Below, one piece after another: positions 1 through 10,510 of a stretch of DNA of 64,000 nucleotides (position 1 is its first letter; each line of letters begins with the position of its first letter). The DNA comes from Meandrina meandrites. Taxonomy: Eukaryota; Cnidaria; Anthozoa; Scleractinia; Meandrinidae. Made by a program: the position numbers and the translations under genes. Below the pieces are notes generated by a model, which saw only the letters and a list, made by a program, of their open reading frames with translations, was not told where the DNA came from and made no database searches. The stretch is from the NCBI GenBank assembly GCA_963693305.1, contig OY855904.1, forward strand, positions 19,585,496 to 19,649,495, given 5' to 3'.

Positions 1-115
1 GCTTCAGAGCTTCTAGATTTCAAAACTTTCTGGGACGCCCCCAGCATCTTGACTCTCTGGTAATCGCATATCTTACCCCGTCTTAACCAAAAGTCTGGTT
101 ACAGCACTGGCATGC
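1..115. repeat. Remnant of a dispersed element
   Basis: The stretch with 'ctagatttcaaaactttctggga' followed by a C-rich block closely resembles bases near 47175-47215, which lie inside a hAT-like element at 46752-47276. It is therefore probably a decayed copy of the same family. By position it lies in the intron before the CLN3-like exon that starts at 182. Confidence 0.45.
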
Positions 116-181
116 ACCATGTTTTATAAATTGAAGCTGTCTTGTATGCATGACTAAGTACGTTTTGTGTCCATTCCACAG

Positions 182-990
182 CAATGACAACATGGGCTTG
201 TGTCTCTCCTTCTGTCACCATTTCCATCATGGCTGTCGGTTTGGTTTTGCTGCTGATATTCTACGCTCTAATGGAAAGAAAGCATTCTCAATGCTGGCAA
301 TCTGCAGTAAACGGAATCACTCACAAGGACATTCAATATTCACCTATCGAGGAACAGGAAACAGAGCTCGGCGACGGCCATTTAACTTGGAAGGAGAAAT
401 ATTTAGCTATCAAAAATGTTCTGCCAATCATTGCTTCCATAATAAGTGCATGGATTGCAGAATATTTGATCATCCAATCCGTCATCACAACAATAGCCTT
501 CCCGAGTGCGCCGTTTCCTCCACGAGACCACTACCAGTACTACATCTTCGTTTTCCTGTTTGGCGAACTGTTCGGTAGATCGTATCTGATCGTTTTGTCG
601 TATTTCATGCCGAGCTTAGCACGGAAGCTAACCATACGCAGAATATGGTTTCTTGCCGTGGTAGAGATCGGTATCTTAATTTTCTTTTTGCTTGCGGCTT
701 GGTACCGCTTTCTGACTGACGTTTCAATAGTTTTAATTCTCGCCTTCATCGGCGGTCTGATAATTGGCATCATGTATGTGAATATGTTAGCGAGTTATTC
801 CGAAATCAAGGAGCCGAAGTCCAAAGAATTTGTTCTGGGGTACGCTTCTGCTGCGACTGGTGCTGGGGCGATTACCGCTGGTTTGTTAGGATTGCTGATC
901 GAGCCTTGGCTACGTCGTCACTGTTTAAGTGTTGCGAGTAATAGCAGCTTTTGCTTCACTCGATTGCAAGGAGGTGGAGTCTGTAAATAA
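182..990 (+). CDS. CLN3/battenin-like protein, copy 1 (last exon only)
   Basis: This is the 3' exon of a CLN3 (battenin) family multi-pass protein of endolysosomal membranes; the human member is the Batten-disease protein. The exon follows an acceptor (ttccacag, AG at 180-181) and is read with two bases completing a phase-1 codon, giving A-M-T-T-W-A-C-V-S-P and so on to a stop at 988-990. The segment after 'TWKEKY' has four or five hydrophobic helices. It contains family-like motifs: EYLIIQSVITT, the Pro-rich APFPPRDHYQYY, a GRSYL turn and AAWYRFL before a Gly-rich helix. It is about half identical to the second copy at 2800-6009, so the duplication is old. The first exon must lie upstream of the window. 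The ATG at 184 is an internal Met, not the start. The stop codon overlaps an AATAAA (986-991), a possible poly(A) signal. It ends in -GVCK, not a CaaX box like human CLN3. Confidence 0.88.
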
Positions 991-2799
991 AACGAAGCAA
1001 GAACAAAACACAATTTTCACCAGCGACTCTGGGTTAGATATATAGTACAAAAATTAATATTTGAATTTAGCTTCGTATAGGCTTCCTAGGTATAGTTACT
1101 GATATTAAAATTGCACGGATTCAGGTGAACTAGATTTGCTAATGTCAGAGATCAAAATTAGCCACCACCGATATATTGTTTCTCGATGTGCAAGAGAGAC
1201 GGATAAGAAAGGATCCCTTTTAAAATCTTTGATTATTAAAATAAACGTTTTATTTGTCATTAATTTCCAGTTTCACGGAATAAGACTCAAAAACAAAACA
1301 ACAATCTTTGCTTTTTGCAGTCGCTATTTACAAATATGATCTCCTAGCTTCAAAGCCAAAAACGAAATGGGGTAAAATTAATTGAATGTTCTCAGAATTT
1401 TAAGGTTATTGCTACATAAAAACTACCCCGTGCCGGTAAATTTACTTTTAGGGAGCGTCTCAAGGAGATATCTGCCCTTAAAAATCAATGATAACGTTAT
1501 TAATATGGACACCGAAGCGGCATGCCTGTGTGCGCGCTTGTGTTATATTATGCAATAAAGAGGTGTCCGTAGATTACGGAAGTAGCAGGGATAAAGTAAA
1601 GACCCGTTATAATAAAATGTCCATATTATTGGGGTAGTATTTACATGACTTGTTTTCCTTCTGGAACCAAGACAACTGCATAGAATTGTGGAATAATGTA
1701 TATAAAGTAAAGTTAACGCTACTCGCTTTACTTGGGATGTTTTTGCGCCGTCGCGGGAAAACCTGAAGGAACGAAAACATATTAACTTATGCATGTAAAC
1801 AGAGCCGAACATGTTAGTATTTTGTGGACCCAAAGTCGTCAAACTACTCAAAGCAAAGCAAAGCGTTTGAAACATCATGTTGTAAATAATATGGAGCCGA
1901 AAATAAACAAGGGTTGCTATTTTCTAGTATATTTAACTGATTTGTTTGTTACGGTACAATCAACTTTCTGTCAACTGACACCTCCTGAAAAGCGGACTCG
2001 ACCCACGAGAAGGTCCCTATACCATGGCCAGACGCCAGTCAAATTTGATTAATCTTTCTCCAAGATGAACACCTCTCAAAGGTAAAGTTGGTTCCTACCG
2101 ATGTCCAGTTAAACAGGAAGTTGATTTTTCCGATAGTCCACTGACACAACTAAAACACAGTGAAATTCTTAATGTTGTCGAAAGTTTCGGCGGTTATAGT
2201 CGTAAATCGTGCAAAATTCCGTCGAGGTCCGACAACATTTGCGTTTAACCCCCCAGAATTCATGTCGGCCTTGGTATTTCCGTTCGTCCAACTGGTGGAC
2301 TTGTGCCACCTGTTTAAATTGTCATTATTTTGTTTTTTGTCGATCGCAACGTCAGTGATTATTCGAGGACTTTGGAAAGTTTAATTATTTTGACATTTGG
2401 CTATTTTCCACTTTTTTCAGTTCGAAACTCGTAAGAAAGACTTGATTTTCTTGGTTGGCCGGTTTACTCTGTCGCAAAAAAAAAACAAGAGTATCTTGAA
2501 TAACCAGCTAAAACTCCTTACATTCAAGTTTGATCAAGACCCGGCCCTTGTTTCTTGTTTCTTTGCGGCCACCAGGTTGTATAACGTAAGCGAACGGAAT
2601 GTGTCTTTGAACAATCAAAATTTTATTGACGAGTTGTGTACTATGACGTGAGAGTCAAACGTCTCTTCTCCTTGATCGCTCTCGTCGTGAAAATCACGAC
2701 CGGCACGAGTTTGATATTATATCGAAACTTCAGATTCATCAGCTAAACAGAAGGAAGGTCATCCAAGCGGAATCTGATTACTAGCCGTCGACGTTGAGA
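991..2799. other. Intergenic spacer between the two CLN3-like genes
   Basis: I see only short spurious reading frames. A small hairpin (gtcgtgaaaatcacgac, near 2684-2700) lies about 100 bp before the start codon of the second CLN3-like gene, and the promoter and 5' UTR of that gene must lie in this spacer. No TATA box or other clear site was identified. Confidence 0.5.
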
Positions 2800-5700
2800 A
2801 TGGAGAACACAACCGAGAATGGCGGAGAAAACGCGGAGGAAAACCCAACAAAAGACGAACAGGGCGAGGAAAGTAAAGAAATAAAATCTGCAAAACCGAA
2901 AAAGGAGCCATTACGAAACCTTTTAGCTTTCTACGCTTTCGGAGCGCTCATCTACACGGTGTATTCTGTCATCATTTCAGGGGCGCAGGACATTTTGGCT
3001 GGTACTTTTATTCCAACCGCGGCTGTGTTGGTGACAAATGTTGGTCCGTATTTTCTTGTGACAATGATTGCGCCCTACTTTATACACAAAGTGCCTTATG
3101 TTGTTCGAATAGTGGCGATTTACGCATTTTTTACAGCAGGTCTGTTTATAATTGTCTACGCCAAGGAAGTTTATCTCAAGTTAGTTGGAATCTGTACCAC
3201 TTCCCTGGGGGCCGGCATTGGGGAAGTGTCGTTTTTTACCTTGACTGCTTATTACGAGAAAGTTACGGTGGCTGCGTATTCGGCTGGTACTGGTTCTGGA
3301 TTTATATTAGGACCTCTTTATTATACAGGTAAGTCTACGGATTTTTGCGCCTACTAACAGTTAGGTACCGTGGTGAAAGCACGATATATGACAAACAAAC
3401 ATGCCTTCTTATAATGAGCTGTCTTGTTTCGATAAAACGCGGATCATTTAACTCTTATCATAATTTTGGCCTTTGTCAATTGTCAGTTAGTAAGGGTGTT
3501 CAGTAAGATCAGGACATGAACTGCCGGTTAAAATTAAGATACGCTTTGTTAACTGCCATGGCCATTTAAATTCTGAGTGGCCGTTTGGTGAATTGTCAGG
3601 TACACCTCATCAAGTAGTTCAGTCGTCTCCGAATATTCTGAAAAAGACACACGCTGACAAAAATCATTGATTACATGAGCTGGGCTGGCTCAGTTTGCCG
3701 AGATCTCGGTAAGTCTGTTAAACCGCCGGCAACAAAAATCAACTTTGCGATTACATGAAAACCCGGTTAGCCGATTAGTTAAATGCAGGGGACCACACAG
3801 TGCAGAATAGAACCCAGTACTTGTTATTGCCGAATCTCTTTTTGTAGAAATGCTCTTACCTGACGTCAGACGTGTAGAAAAAAAAATTGAAATGCAAGGC
3901 TGGCACTAAGTAAAAGGGAACTTTCAATATTTCGACCAGCCGACAACTGGACTAGTGGAAATATTGGCCTATTAAAAGTGCCATCTGCGGCTGTAGTGCC
4001 AGCCTTGCATTTTACCTTATGCAGGTGTTTCGTCCTCCAAAGTTTTTGATTTCTCCTCCGATACATTAGAAGACAACTAAGGGGATCTTGTGACCGAAAT
4101 TAGAACCTATATTTCTAACTAATAATCTAACTTTAGGCGTATCAGTTTAACTGATATGACCTGATCTTAATAATCTACAAAAATCTTGAAGCTCAGTTTT
4201 CCCACCACCGCCCTCTTTTAAAAGGTCAGAAAAGTTTATGATGCATAGCCTCAAATTCTGGCCTGCTTTCCATTATGTTATGTCGTAGTACTAACTGGCA
4301 CATATAGAATATTATCGTTATGTTTACTCTGATGTGTTTAGCAAGCAAGATAGACTGGCCTTTTCACGCCCTATGGTTCGTTTTCCCGGCGGCTAGTACT
4401 CCAAGAAAATAAATTGACGACATTTGTTTATTGCTATATTAAATAAAAACACTGTCTGAAATCATGCCTGTTCATAAGGAGCGTTTACTTTTAGTACCAG
4501 TTCTGTTTTGCTAATTTATATAAAACCTACCTGTTATCTAATTCAGTAAAAACAATATTTTTAAACAAGTCGAATTAAATTCGTGTATACTTTTTCTTTC
4601 GTGATGAGGTGTTTTCCTTGGCACCTGCAAGGCAAAACGAAACAAAACAACACGTATATGTTTTTTTCTGTACTTAGCAATAAAAACGCGCTACAGAGAT
4701 CTTCTATCCTCTCAATGAGCTTTGTCTTGCTAATATACTAAGAAACTTCCACTTCATCCGATGAAGTGGAAGTTTCTCGGGGTTATTACAGGATCTCTCT
4801 CTTTGGTTTGTGGTGTTCTCCGTGAGATACATGCACTAAAACCTTATTTTTAAAATCCCTGTGAAATATCCGTGGAGAACACCATGACACTAAAGCTCAT
4901 TCCGACCTATGTATGCGTTTTTTGGCTCGTTGGTGCTCCTGCGATTTACCCGTACCGGTAGAAGTTGAATTGTTTTGGGCGCTTTCCTTTTGTCAGAACT
5001 GGCCAGCCAGACCGGTATATCCGAGAACAGAATTCCGTTTTTAGTGAGATTTGTCCTGTCAAATCAGTCAGTAAATAAATACTATACATTGTTATGCTGG
5101 ATTAGTGGGAAAATCTCGCGGAAAAAGGCCATTTCGCATTCAAAACCACCAGACTGACCGGCCAGTTCTGACAAATGGAAAGCGCCCTTAGTAGAAACGT
5201 TTTGCTTAAAATGCTCCTTTATTTTTACAGGTTTAACGACATGGAGCTGTGTTTCACCAAACAACGCTATGTTAATAATGGCAGGATCGCCTCTTCTCTA
5301 TCTGTTATTTTATGCTGTCATGGAGAAAAAACACTCTAAAGCCGTTCAATTAGAAAATGCGTCAGGAGATGGTAGGGAAACAGAATCTCAAATAGTCACT
5401 TGGAAAGAGAAACTGTCTGCAGCTGGCCAGATCCTCCCATTGGTTGTAGCTCTGTTTGTTGCCTACGTCAGCGAATACGTCATCATACAGTCTGTCATCA
5501 CTACGATGGCATTCCCAAATGCTCCATTCCCACCGAGAGTTCACTACAGATACTACATTTTTATATTTTTAAGCGGTGAATTTATAGCCAGGTCATATCT
5601 TGCTGTCATTGCGTCCCTGAAGCCCAGCCTTGTAAATGTGTTCGCAATCAGGCGGATATGGATTCTGTCGTTGATCTTGGTGGTTCAACTAGTGTTTTTC

Positions 5701-6009
5701 ACGCTGGCGGCGTGGTATCGGTTCTTACATGACGTCTGGATCGTTTTTATTTTAATCTTTGCCGCTGGCCTGGGAGCGGGCGCGGCTTTCACAAACGCTT
5801 TCGTTGTGGTATCAGAGACCGATGCTAAATTCAAAGAATTTTCCATGGGATTTGCTACCATAGGGATGGGAGCTGGGACGTTTTGTGCGGGGGTAGCGGG
5901 ACTTCTCATGGAGCCTGTGATCCGAGACCACTGTTTAGCTGTATCAGACGTTGGTGATTATTGTTTTACTAGACCTTTCGGTGGGTGGAATCAAACCATA
6001 GGTTGCTGA
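2800..6009 (+). CDS. CLN3-like: CLN3/battenin-like protein, copy 2 (complete, 2 exons)
   Basis: Exons 2800-3328 and 5231-6009 give 435 aa, very close to human CLN3 (438). The exon 1 donor is CAG|GTAAGT and the exon 2 acceptor is tttttacag. The junction is phase 1, restoring a Gly in TG-LTTWSCVSP, which aligns with the 'LGLTQAGLSP' region of CLN3. I chose the ATG at 2800; an in-frame TTG lies 6 bases earlier. The cytosolic N terminus (residues 1-45) is Glu/Lys-rich. Exon 1 then holds the first helices, including SGAQDIL, the counterpart of the conserved 'SAAHDIL', and GAGIGEVSFFTLTAYY, the counterpart of 'SSGLGEVTFLSLTAFY'. Exon 2 adds EYVIIQSVITT, APFPPRVHYRYY, ARSYL and AAWYRFL. The protein likely works in the lysosome or late endosome; the biochemical role of the family is debated (glycerophosphodiester export has been linked to it). 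The last residues are TIGC, so there is no normal CaaX prenylation box. Confidence 0.93.
3890..4015. repeat. Fold-back element in the CLN3-like intron
   Basis: An outer inverted pair, aaatgcaaggctggcacta and tagtgccagccttgcattt, brackets an inner imperfect pair around caatatttc/gaaatattg. The size and structure suit a MITE remnant or a stable RNA hairpin in the intron. The ends are approximate. Confidence 0.6.
4741..4777. repeat. 37-bp perfect palindrome
   Basis: An 18-bp arm (agaaacttccacttcatc) is followed by a single C and then its exact reverse complement. It is intronic in the CLN3-like gene. A loop of one base is too tight for an RNA hairpin, so a cruciform, a dimeric binding site or the fused ends of a small transposon are likelier. 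Confidence 0.75.
4977..5190. mobile_element. Small inverted-repeat transposon (MITE) in the CLN3-like intron
   Basis: The terminal inverted repeats begin gggcgctttcc and continue through tttgtcagaactggcc on both ends with one mismatch, about 30 bp in all, around a core of about 150 bp. I see no coding capacity beyond chance frames and no convincing target-site duplication. It ends about 40 bp before the exon 2 acceptor. Confidence 0.75.
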
Positions 6010-7376
6010 CAAGAGGAAAATATATAGAAACTACTGTAGACGAGTCTAGGATGTTTTTGTTTTTTGCTGAAATATATCCCTTGAGCTTTAGTCGCCATGA
6101 AGTATGAGGGGGGCGGACGAGTGATTCGACGGACAAGCATTGGTCTCGGAAGTATCTTCTTTCCAAATCCTATTCAAAAGAAGATTTGAAATTCTTTAGG
6201 ATTGTGAAGTTTATTTCCATCATTTTTATTCCATATATAGCATTTCTTAGCATTCTCACTGCCTATTCTTGTCAGGGTTCAACTTCCTGTTCGCCATCCC
6301 TCCTGTGCTGCTAGGATGTTGCGTTTCGTGCCAGTTTATTTTTTCAACGGTCATGTTATTTTTTCAAACTGTAAAAAGCTGACGTGGCTCGAACATTTCA
6401 GCCTGTTTGATTGAACGCCTCCTCTTTCGGCCAGAATTATGCGTGCTGACTTCTCTTGGCGTTTAAATCAGAGATTGCGAATTGTATGGAGTTCTAATCT
6501 TGCCGCCATCTTGGATTTGAAAGACGAGAAGATCCCGGGGGATGTCGGGAAGGGGTGATAGAGTAAGAAAGAATTTTAAGACGGTTTTCGCTGAATAAAC
6601 TTAAGCATGAGTTTAAATACAGTTAGGAAGAACTTATCGAAACTTAAGCCCTCAAGCTGAGCCCGCGAGAGAAAAATGAATTTCCATATTTTGGTTAAAA
6701 CAGACGTTTTGCGTCAGTTCAAAACAAAAAAGACATGCATTTTAAGCATTTTTACCAGATTTGACATTAAGTTTCTCAAGAATGCTTTAGAATTTAAACG
6801 CTGGGTCACTTATATAAATGAATTACAGTGAGATGTTTCAAATAGTATACAAAACGTTACCGTTCTTTGAGTAGATTTTTGGTAAAAATTTTTTGCGCTT
6901 ATTGCTCAAACTTTCAGCTGAAACCGTCTTAAATAACACACGATGTTCTCGTGAAAGAAACATATTCTTTGACAACTGGTCTGGGCCAGTTTGTTATATA
7001 TATTACTACTTGACGACAGGTTTTATAATCTGTTCAATTTGCGTTTGTTGCATATTCAAAACCAGTTGTGTATTTCTGCATTTCATTGTTACAATACTGT
7101 TTTGTTGTCCGCTGTCTCTCTTCGTCTGTTTGTTCATTGTTTGTCGTGTTGTTTTTCGTTGTGTCATACCAGTTGTATACTCGTTTAGTTGTGATGAGAT
7201 GTTCAATAAAATGATTCAATGAGCCATTGGGTGTAATGTAATATTTTAATCGTACCATCTTCGAACTGAAGTTATATGAAAAGGCAGGGATATAACGAGT
7301 TGGAGTGGAATAAAGGGTAGAAAGCTATCATTTAGGTATAAAAGGGGCCTAAATGTCTCGAGAAAACCAACCAAAT
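6010..7376. other. Intergenic, no gene seen
   Basis: AT-rich sequence downstream of the second CLN3-like gene. The frame of 109 codons around 6893-7222 is low complexity (Cys/Phe/Val-rich) and has no family signal. An AATAAA occurs near 7204. Nothing else is supported. Confidence 0.5.
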
Positions 7377-7930
7377 GGTTCGTCTAGGTATTTTTAAGGA
7401 CTTTCGCGCGAAAATTTTCTAGTCGATAGATTTTTCTAAAATTTTTACTGAGGACGGATAATGAGTTACTTGTGTCAGAAATGCAAAAAAAAGTGGGGGT
7501 CACCGACTTCGTTTCAGAGATAAAGTCTGTAGAAAACTACCCTGATTTTGAAAAATTGGCGCACGTAATTTCGCACGGCTTTCTAGGTTTGTAGTTTAAA
7601 TTATCGATGATGAGAAAACGGAGGCAAACGATCTTTGTGATATTTTGAAGAAGTGCGTCTGTTGCGTAAATAATTTTAAGTGTTGCCATCTTTTATGCAA
7701 AACTTAGCCCTGGAAGAGGCATTTGAACCCGTCGTACGGCACAACGAAAAGATCAAAAACCGGAATTCGAACGTGCGTGGGGCAAAAAAAAAACAACCTT
7801 TTAATCGATAGATTTTTTTCATTTTCTCACAAAACGTAGATAATCGTTAACAAAAGTGATCTGTTAAGAAAAAAGTAGGGGTCACCGACCATTTAAGCGA
7901 GCAAACTGCAAGCGAAGTTATCGCAACGGC
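7377..7930. repeat. Two diverged direct copies of a dispersed repeat
   Basis: The block 'tcgatagatttttct ... aaaaaagtgggggtcaccgac' near 7420-7508 recurs as 'tcgatagatttttttc ... aaaaaagtaggggtcaccgacc' near 7805-7890, a spacing of about 385 bp. I remember the motif ggggtcaccgac from coral repeats. No reading frame is conserved. Confidence 0.55.
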
Positions 7931-8088
7931 TACTCACCCTATATGTGGTTGGAAAGTTTCCTCAGCGCCCGCGCTCGATGCATGACGTGGCGTAGCGGTA
8001 CGTCAGGAATTACGTGCGCAGTAAGGATGCGCATAAACAATTAGCGCGAACGTCCTTAAGAGGGTATTGCAGTGAAAAGTTTAGGCAA

Positions 8089-8164
8089 GGATGCAGTATT
8101 TCTACTCAATGTATGTAAAAAGGTGTTACCTTTTTAGCAAAGTAGAAATGAGTGCTGCATCGTT
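8089..8164. other. Imperfect hairpin of about 75 nt
   Basis: The segments gatgcag, tttctact and aaaaagg pair in order with ccttttt, agtagaaa and ctgcatc around a 5-nt loop. The internal loops are asymmetric (10 against 5 nt, 2 against 6 nt), so it resembles a transposon end or a poor pre-miRNA more than a canonical microRNA precursor. Confidence 0.35.
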
Positions 8165-10060
8165 CAAACGATTCTGTCTTGAATAAGGCATTTCTTTCGT
8201 GGCACTTAATTTACTGATTAGCTCCAGTTAATTGCCAGTTAGTTACTATCAGTTTCAGCCACACAACTCGGTACTCAAAGTTTATTACTGTACTTAATTA
8301 CAAAGTATTACAGATATTTACATATCCCTCACTTGACAACCGGTACCGTGAAAAGGTACTTAAGCCCGCTTTTATTTTTTGTGTTTGCTTGGAGCGAACG
8401 CAGCCAATAGAAATGTAAGTAACTAATTAACTTCTTAACAAGAACGAAATGTTATTGAATGAGCTATTAGCATATCAAAGAACTTGACTTGACGACCATT
8501 TGTGAAGAGTACGGTTAATTACAGAGAGCGAACGTACTCGTGGAACTGAATGTAAAGAATTTGCGAATTTCTTTTGATAATTTTCAAATTTATACTTCAT
8601 GGATGTACTTTAAACCAAGTTAACATCCACTGTTTGCGAACAATGAGCCCCTGACTTCGCCGGCTAATACACACGCGTGTAAGAGTCAGAAGTTAATTCA
8701 AAGAACTTGATTTAATTTTCGTGGTCATGCACTGTTGTTAGGTAAGTTATAATTGTTATAAGTATATATCAGTGTTGTTATTCAATAGTTTGCTTATTTT
8801 CAAGACGTGAAACAAAGCACTGTCTGTGAGAAAAAGTCTCAATGAAGTGATGAGACAGAGTATGCATGCATTTAAGTAAGGTTGGTTACTTTAAGTGAAA
8901 GATGTTTGTAAACAGCCTCAGTTTACTGATCTGTTAGCGTAAACAAAGACTCCATGCACTTTTTTAAACAACGTGTTTTAAAGTGAAGGTTAAACAAATC
9001 CCAGCCATTATGATTTCGTAGCTGGTTTTGTTCTTGCGAAATGTTTACTGGAATATCTATAAACCCCTACATCTAGAAGATGGATTCGGGCACTTTTTCA
9101 TAGTTGATAATAGTTGACAAAACAGTTTGTGGCTGGCTCATAATAACAAATAGATCAGTGTCTGTACTTGCATAAGGTACGCAAAAAAAAAAAAAAAAAA
9201 AAAAAAACTTCTTGTCAGCCAAGTTAACAACAGCCGGACTAGTTTCGATTAAAGCTGACCTCAGTCGGCAAAAATACCAGAATTAGACTGATTAGACATA
9301 CAAAAAAGGAAGTTATGGTCCCAAATCTAATCTGTCAAGGACCACAGTACTTTGGTGCTTTATATTCAGCACGAAATTACATTCTGTTAGTGTACTGGGA
9401 ACATGAGAGAAATGTTATCTTTCTTAATTGCATTTAATAATAGAGGGCCTGCAAAATGCACTTAGAAAAAAATGCTGATTTGCACACATTTCTGGGCTGA
9501 GGATATCTGTGGACAACTCAGTTTTACCTATTGCTAATTTGATATATGGTCTCAAGACAGTGTGATCCCATACCCCTTAAAAAGTTCGGTTCACTACTGC
9601 AGAGTATGAGGCGTTGTGACCTCATATTTGGGCTTACCTCTAACTAATGGATAGGACTCCCTCTGGGGGAAGCAGGGCCGTAGGGTGGATTGTGTTGAGG
9701 GAGGTTCTTTATTTTTTGGGAGGTATATTTTAACACCAAAGACGCGAGCCTCTAGGGGGTGTTTGGGGGCATGCCCCCCCCCCCCCCCCCCAAGGAAATT
9801 TTGCAAATTTAGATTCTCTCAAGTGCAATTTCCTGCATTTTTAGATCGTTACTGAGGTCGGAAAGTAATTTTCATTTTAAAAAATTCTGAAATATTCAGA
9901 AATGAGTGTGTGCATCTAGACAGTTTTCAAAACACAAATATTAAAATTACATGCAGGGTGGATGAATGTACAAGAAATTGAAAGAATGATGAATTATGAT
10001 GAATTATCTGACATCAATTAACCAATCCAAAAGATTAGATCTCCTCATAATAATGCCAAA
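8165..10060. other. Intergenic with homopolymer runs
   Basis: No gene is supported. It holds a poly-A tract near 9182-9207 and a run of 19 C at 9774-9792. The sequence before the C run (ggccgtagggtgg, then gagcctctaggggg and gggggcatgcccc) looks like the hAT-type 'gccgtag' families seen elsewhere in this window, so it is probably a decayed transposon. Confidence 0.45.
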
Positions 10061-10179
10061 ATGTTGGGGCTTCCTCCGATAATCCTGGCAAGGAAGGTAG
10101 TCGTCCGTGTAATCGACCGGTCACAGTCTTTTGATTTTTTTGTGTAAATATTTTTTTGTCTTTTCAACCTCCCAAAAAT

Positions 10180-10320
10180 GCCGACTTCAGGGGGTTCGTT
10201 CGAACCCCTCAAAAATTTCAGGGGTTCGTTCGAACCCCTCGAACCCCCCCCCCACCCTACGGGCCTGGGAAGTGTCAATACTGGAGGAAGGGGGTGGGTT
10301 GGGGGGGGGGGGTGACCTGC
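10180..10320. repeat. Tandem palindromes and G/C runs
   Basis: Two copies of the palindrome aggggttcgttcgaacccct lie about 34 bp apart, followed by a C run and, after about 50 bp, a G run. This is upstream of the 10511 start codon, so it is in the promoter or 5' intron of that gene. All reading frames crossing it are low complexity. Confidence 0.55.
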
Positions 10321-10510
10321 AATGGACTTGCATCGTCCCCAGGGGTGATAGCAATAATCGCAGTCTCTTCCAGCTACTGACAAAACCGGGATAAGTTTCG
10401 GCGGTACGTTCCATTGGATCTAAAAAGACTTTTGATTAAAACTGCACCTAACACTTTTTAAATTAATCACGTATAAAATATATCATTATTTTGTAATTTC
10501 AGCATTGAAA

